From the NCBI GenBank assembly GCA_036386395.1, contig DASVVU010000042.1:1-25407 (forward strand): a stretch of DNA of 25,407 nucleotides, written 5' to 3'. Made by a program: the position numbers and the translations under genes. The notes beneath the pieces are model-generated. The model was not told the DNA's origin, made no database searches, and saw only the letters and a list, made by a program, of their open reading frames with translations. This DNA comes from JAJKJG01 sp036386395 (lineage in GTDB: Bacteria; Pseudomonadota; Alphaproteobacteria; Rhizobiales; Beijerinckiaceae). Numbering within the stretch: position 1 is the stretch's first letter; each line of letters starts with the position of its first letter. This document shows, piece after piece, positions 22,370-25,407 of this stretch.

Positions 22370-23112
22370 GCCGCCTCGTCCGCGGGCGCCGCGCCGGTCA
22401 GCGCCAGGAAGGCCTCGGCGAGGGTCACTTCCCCGCGCAGCTCCACGGCGCGGCCGGCGCGCAGCACCCGGCCTTCGTGGAGGAGCACCACGGGATCGTG
22501 GTCCTCGACCTCGTCCATGAGGTGCGTCGCCCAGAGCGCCGCGATGCCGCGCTCGGCGCAGAGCGCCCGCACGTGGGCGAGGAGCGCGTGACGGGTCGCG
22601 AGGTCGAGGCCGACGGTCGGCTCGTCGAGGAGGAGGAGGCGAGGCCCGTGCAGGAGCGCGCGGGCGACCTCGACGCGCCGCCGCAAGCCGCCGGAGAGCG
22701 CCCGCACCCTGTCGTCGAGGCGGCCGGCGACGCCGAAGCGGGCGAGCTCCGCCTCGCCGCGCGCGTCGGCCTCGGTTCGGGAGAGACCGTAGAGCGCCGC
22801 CTGGTAGCGCAGGTTCTCGCGGACCGTGAGGTCGAGGTCGAGGGTCGGGTCCTGGAACACGACGCCCATGAGGGCGAGCGCCGCGTAGGGCTCGTCGCGG
22901 ACCGGGCGGCCGAAGACGCGGATGTCGCCCGTGCGGGCGTGGTGGAGGCGGGCCGCAAGCGAGAAGAGCGTGGTCTTGCCGGCGCCGTTCGGCCCGAGCA
23001 GCACCGTAAAGGCGCCGGCCTCGACCGCGAAGGAAACGTCCTTCAGCGCCGCGCGGGCGCCGAAGCTGTGGCCGACCCCTTCGAGCGCGAGCGCCTTGGC
23101 CTCCCCGGTCAT
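22366..23112 (-). CDS. ABC transporter ATP-binding protein of the PQQ system (PedB-like)
   Basis: The 248-residue ATPase energises the ABC-2 permease encoded next. It has Walker A GPNGAGKTT (near residue 40), Q-loop VFQDPTLDLD, signature ALSGGLRRRVEVARAL, Walker B LLLLDEPTVGLD and the H-loop ATHLMDE. The DLDLTVRENLRYQAALYGL segment and overall length fit the PQQ-associated ATPase group rather than an importer. ATG 23112 overlaps the propeller gene stop (ATGA), and its own stop overlaps the permease start. It acts at the cytoplasmic face of the inner membrane. Confidence 0.93.
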   Translation of the reverse strand: MTGEAKALALEGVGHSFGARAALKDVSFAVEAGAFTVLLGPNGAGKTTLFSLAARLHHARTGDIRVFGRPVRDEPYAALALMGVVFQDPTLDLDLTVRENLRYQAALYGLSRTEADARGEAELARFGVAGRLDDRVRALSGGLRRRVEVARALLHGPRLLLLDEPTVGLDLATRHALLAHVRALCAERGIAALWATHLMDEVEDHDPVVLLHEGRVLRAGRAVELRGEVTLAEAFLALTGAAPADEAA

Positions 23113-24068
23113 GGCCCGACCGCGACCCCCCAGGGCGAGCGCCCGACCGGAACGGACTTCACCACCTCCTGCCGCTCGAGGTCGATCACCGAGACGTCGC
23201 CCGAGTTGCCGTTCGCCGTGTAGAGACGCTTCTCGTCGGCCGAGAGGGCGAGGTTCCAGACGCGCTGGCCGACGAGGTAAGTGCGCAGCACCTTCAGGGA
23301 CTTGGCGTCGACCTCGGCGACCCGGTTGGCGGGCCCCAGCGCCACGTAGGCGCGCCCGTCGCGGGAGAGCGCGACGCCGACCGCCTGCACCTGCTCCCGC
23401 GGCACGCCCTGGACCGAAAACTCGACGGTGCCGCGCACCGCCCGGTCCTCCGCGCCGATCACCGTCGCAGTGCCGCGCAGCTCCGAGGTGAGCCAGATCT
23501 CCTTCCCGTCCGGCGAGAACGCCGCGGCGCGCGGGCGGGTGTCGATGAGGACGTTGTCGATGACCTCATAGGTCGCGGCGTCGACGACGTGGACCATGCT
23601 GGTGGTCTCGGAGGTGCAGACCACGAGCCGCCCGTCCGGGCTCACCGCCATCCCCTCGGGCTCGACCCCGACCTGGATTTCCTCGACCACCTTCCGCTTC
23701 TCGATGTCGAGGACCGAGACCACGTTGTCGTTCTCGTTCGCCACGAACAGGCGCTTCCCGTCCGGATGGACGGCGAAGCGCTCCGGGTCCTCCCCCGAGG
23801 GCAGCTTGCCGGTCACCTTGCGAGTCGCGAGGTCGATCACGTCGATGCGGTTGTCGTCGCCCGCCGCCACGTAGAGGAGCTTGCGGTCGCGGCTGAGCTC
23901 GATGCCACGCGGGCGCCGCCCGACCCGGATCGTGGCGACGACCTTAAGGGCCGCCGCGTCGATCACCGCGACGGTGTTGTCCTGCTCGTTCGAGACGTAG
24001 ACGGTCTCGGCCGCGGCCGGCGCCGCCGTCAGGGCGAGGATGAGGGCGAGAGTCCTCAGGGCTTGCAT
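23109..24068 (-). CDS. YVTN beta-propeller protein, PQQ-dependent catabolism-associated (PedA2-like)
   Basis: The 319-residue secreted protein has a signal peptide (MQALRTLALILALTAAPAAA) followed by about seven repeats of the YVTN type. Examples are ETVYVSNEQDNTVAVIDAAA, KLLYVAAGDDNRIDVIDLAT, KRLFVANENDNVVSVLDIEK and KRLYTANGNSGDVSVIDLER. This is the beta-propeller that accompanies PQQ alcohol dehydrogenase ABC systems. It has no PQQ ligands, so it is probably a binding or scaffold protein, not an enzyme. ATG 24068 overlaps the preceding gene by 13 bases. The repetitive propeller could present metal or substrate to the transporter, but this is inference. Confidence 0.9.
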   Translation of the reverse strand: MQALRTLALILALTAAPAAAETVYVSNEQDNTVAVIDAAALKVVATIRVGRRPRGIELSRDRKLLYVAAGDDNRIDVIDLATRKVTGKLPSGEDPERFAVHPDGKRLFVANENDNVVSVLDIEKRKVVEEIQVGVEPEGMAVSPDGRLVVCTSETTSMVHVVDAATYEVIDNVLIDTRPRAAAFSPDGKEIWLTSELRGTATVIGAEDRAVRGTVEFSVQGVPREQVQAVGVALSRDGRAYVALGPANRVAEVDAKSLKVLRTYLVGQRVWNLALSADEKRLYTANGNSGDVSVIDLERQEVVKSVPVGRSPWGVAVGP

Positions 24069-25297
24069 GCGGTCTCGTCCTTGTCGAACCCGAGGGTGTC
24101 GAGCTCGGAGGTGCGGTGCAGAAAGCCCGGCTGCGGCGAGGCCGAGACGAGCACGCGGGGGCCGGCCAAAAGAATCGGCTGGCGCATCTGCCCGTCCCAG
24201 GGGCGGAAGCTCTGGCCCTGGCCCTTGAAGCCGGACACCAGGAACGCGGGCGAGCGAAGATATGCTGCGATCGTCTCCGGATCGGCGCTGCGGGTGCGGG
24301 CCGCGGCCTCGCCGATTGAGCGCACGGCGAGCCAGGCGGCGTAGTCGACGGCGGTCATGCGCCGCCCCGCGAGTTTTTGGAAGCGGCTCTGGAGTTGCGC
24401 CGCGCCCCACTGCTCGGACACCGGGCTCCAGCCCGTCGCGACGAGGCCGTGGGTGCCGGCGACCGGGCGCGGGCGGGCGGTGCGGCCGAAGAGGTATTCG
24501 CCGAAGTCGTTCGCCTCGTCGGCCACCACGAGCACGTCGTGGTCGGCGACGTTGGTGAAGGCGGGGATCTCGCTCTGGAGGGTGACGTGGCCGGTGTCGG
24601 CGCGCCCGCTCCCGGCCTCGAAGATCCAAGGCTTCTCGACCGCGACCTCGGCCCCGAAGCGCTTGGCCGCGCGCTGCACCGCCTCGGCGTAGAGGCGGTC
24701 GCCTTCGCTCTTCCCCACCACCAGGAACCAGCGCCGCCAGCGCATCCGCACGAGGTACTGCGCGAGCCCGTCGGCGAGCATCGCCCGGCTCGGGACCGTG
24801 TGCAGGAGGTTTTTTCGGCACCCCGCGCCGCGAAGCGAATCGTCGGGGGCGCGGGCGTTGAGGACGAGCGTGGCGCCCGTCGGGACGGCCGCGGCGACGG
24901 CCGTCAAGGGGCCGGCGTCGAGGTCGGCGACGACGAAGCGGACGCCGTCGGAAGCGAGCGCCGCGACGGCATCGACCCCGGCTCTTCCCACGGCCCCGGC
25001 GTCGATTCCCGCGGGGGTCTCGACGGGGCCGACGCGGCGCTCGACGAGCTCGAAGCCCAGGCCGATGAACCGCCCGGTCGTGTTGTTGTCGGCGACCCCG
25101 AGCCGCGCCCCCGCCACCCCCTCGTCCGCCGCGACCTCGTCGAGCGGGCTTGCGGGCTGCGCGGGCGGGCGGTGCTGGCCGACGTAGCCGATGCGGACGG
25201 TCGCGGGCTGGGATTGGGCGAGCGCCGGGGTCGCCGCGAGCCCGAGCGCTAAGACGGCTCCGATAAGCATGCTTCCGCAAAAGAATGTCGGCTGCAT
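24056..25297 (-). CDS. ABC transporter substrate-binding protein of the PQQ system (PedA1-like)
   Basis: The 413-residue protein has a signal peptide (LIGAVLALGLAATPALAQ) and a type I periplasmic binding fold like the branched-chain amino acid receptors. Its N-terminus reads TVRIGYVGQHRPPAQPASP, followed by GVRFVVADLDAGPL, RRWFLVVGKSEGDRLYAEAVQ, and HDVLVVADEANDFGEYLFGRT. This corresponds to the substrate-binding member of the PQQ alcohol dehydrogenase ABC system. Pairing an importer-like receptor with an ABC-2 exporter-like permease is unusual. I chose ATG 25297; ATG 25339 gives 14 more residues before the signal peptide, and neither has a strong ribosome-binding site. It is the first gene of the run seen in this window. 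Confidence 0.88.
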   Translation of the reverse strand: MQPTFFCGSMLIGAVLALGLAATPALAQSQPATVRIGYVGQHRPPAQPASPLDEVAADEGVAGARLGVADNNTTGRFIGLGFELVERRVGPVETPAGIDAGAVGRAGVDAVAALASDGVRFVVADLDAGPLTAVAAAVPTGATLVLNARAPDDSLRGAGCRKNLLHTVPSRAMLADGLAQYLVRMRWRRWFLVVGKSEGDRLYAEAVQRAAKRFGAEVAVEKPWIFEAGSGRADTGHVTLQSEIPAFTNVADHDVLVVADEANDFGEYLFGRTARPRPVAGTHGLVATGWSPVSEQWGAAQLQSRFQKLAGRRMTAVDYAAWLAVRSIGEAAARTRSADPETIAAYLRSPAFLVSGFKGQGQSFRPWDGQMRQPILLAGPRVLVSASPQPGFLHRTSELDTLGFDKDETACKP

Positions 25298-25368
25298 CCG
25301 GAAAGGCCGCCGGCGGGCGGAATGGCCCGTCGATCGCATGGAAGCGTCGTGTTTCGGCGAGATGGGAG

Positions 25369-25374
25369 TGTCAA
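25369..25374 (-). promoter_or_regulatory. Candidate -35 element (TTGACA) for the PQQ-ABC operon
   Basis: The minus strand reads CTTGACA about 72 bases before the ATG at 25297. This is a perfect -35 hexamer of the alphaproteobacterial type, but no good -10 follows at 16-18 bases. A GCCGCC/GGCGGC hairpin (25384-25398) lies just upstream and may end a previous transcript. Confidence 0.3.
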
Positions 25375-25407
25375 GGACCTGCGGCCGCCGGAGGCGGCGG
25401 GCCTTCG

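Noticed and set aside
23109..25280. Apparent 723-residue protein ending in the beta-propeller
   Set aside because: The upstream part is the shifted frame of the binding-protein gene. The propeller has its own start and signal peptide at 24068.

Overview
This 25.4 kb, very GC-rich window reads as chromosomal DNA of an alphaproteobacterium, most likely a member of the Hyphomicrobiales (Rhizobiales). Three things point there: an ALAS-type hemA (the Shemin pathway), dense minus-strand operons with ATGA/GTGA overlaps, and dispersed palindromic repeats of a kind I associate with that order. The exact genus cannot be fixed by eye. I see no rRNA, tRNA, CRISPR array or transposase.

Left part (1-5.15 kb): a partial murA and a 52-residue basic protein read leftward. 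hemA reads rightward behind a good FNR/FixK-type box placed at class II promoter geometry. A creatininase-family amidohydrolase follows (minus), then a universal stress protein (plus) and a BrnT/BrnA toxin-antitoxin pair with a striking duplicated-palindrome operator.

Middle (5.15-12.8 kb): a minus-strand operon encodes a GltD-like iron-sulfur flavoprotein, a 2-oxoacid:ferredoxin oxidoreductase (fused gamma/alpha subunit plus beta subunit) and a phosphodiester glycosidase-like membrane protein. Two plus-strand genes follow: a DMT/EamA transporter and a VOC protein. A 133-bp inverted repeat separates them from the next operon.

Right part (12.8-25.3 kb) is the most interesting region. Eleven to thirteen tightly packed minus-strand genes appear to form one physiological unit. 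In transcription order they are a PedA1A2BC-like ABC system (binding protein, YVTN beta-propeller, ATPase, ABC-2 permease), a PQQ alcohol dehydrogenase with the D-x-D signature of lanthanide enzymes, a XoxJ/MxaJ-like binding protein, a cytochrome c lipoprotein, and a caa3-type cytochrome oxidase (subunit II-cytochrome c fusion, subunit I, subunit III, a small membrane protein, CtaG, another cytochrome c). Together they could carry electrons from a periplasmic alcohol through PQQ and cytochrome c to O2.

Two features stand out. Subunit I lacks the canonical D-channel Asp and K-channel Lys although all metal ligands are kept. The XoxJ-like gene has its only well-supported start codon upstream of a palindromic repeat, so the repeat seems to be translated in frame as an N-terminal extension.
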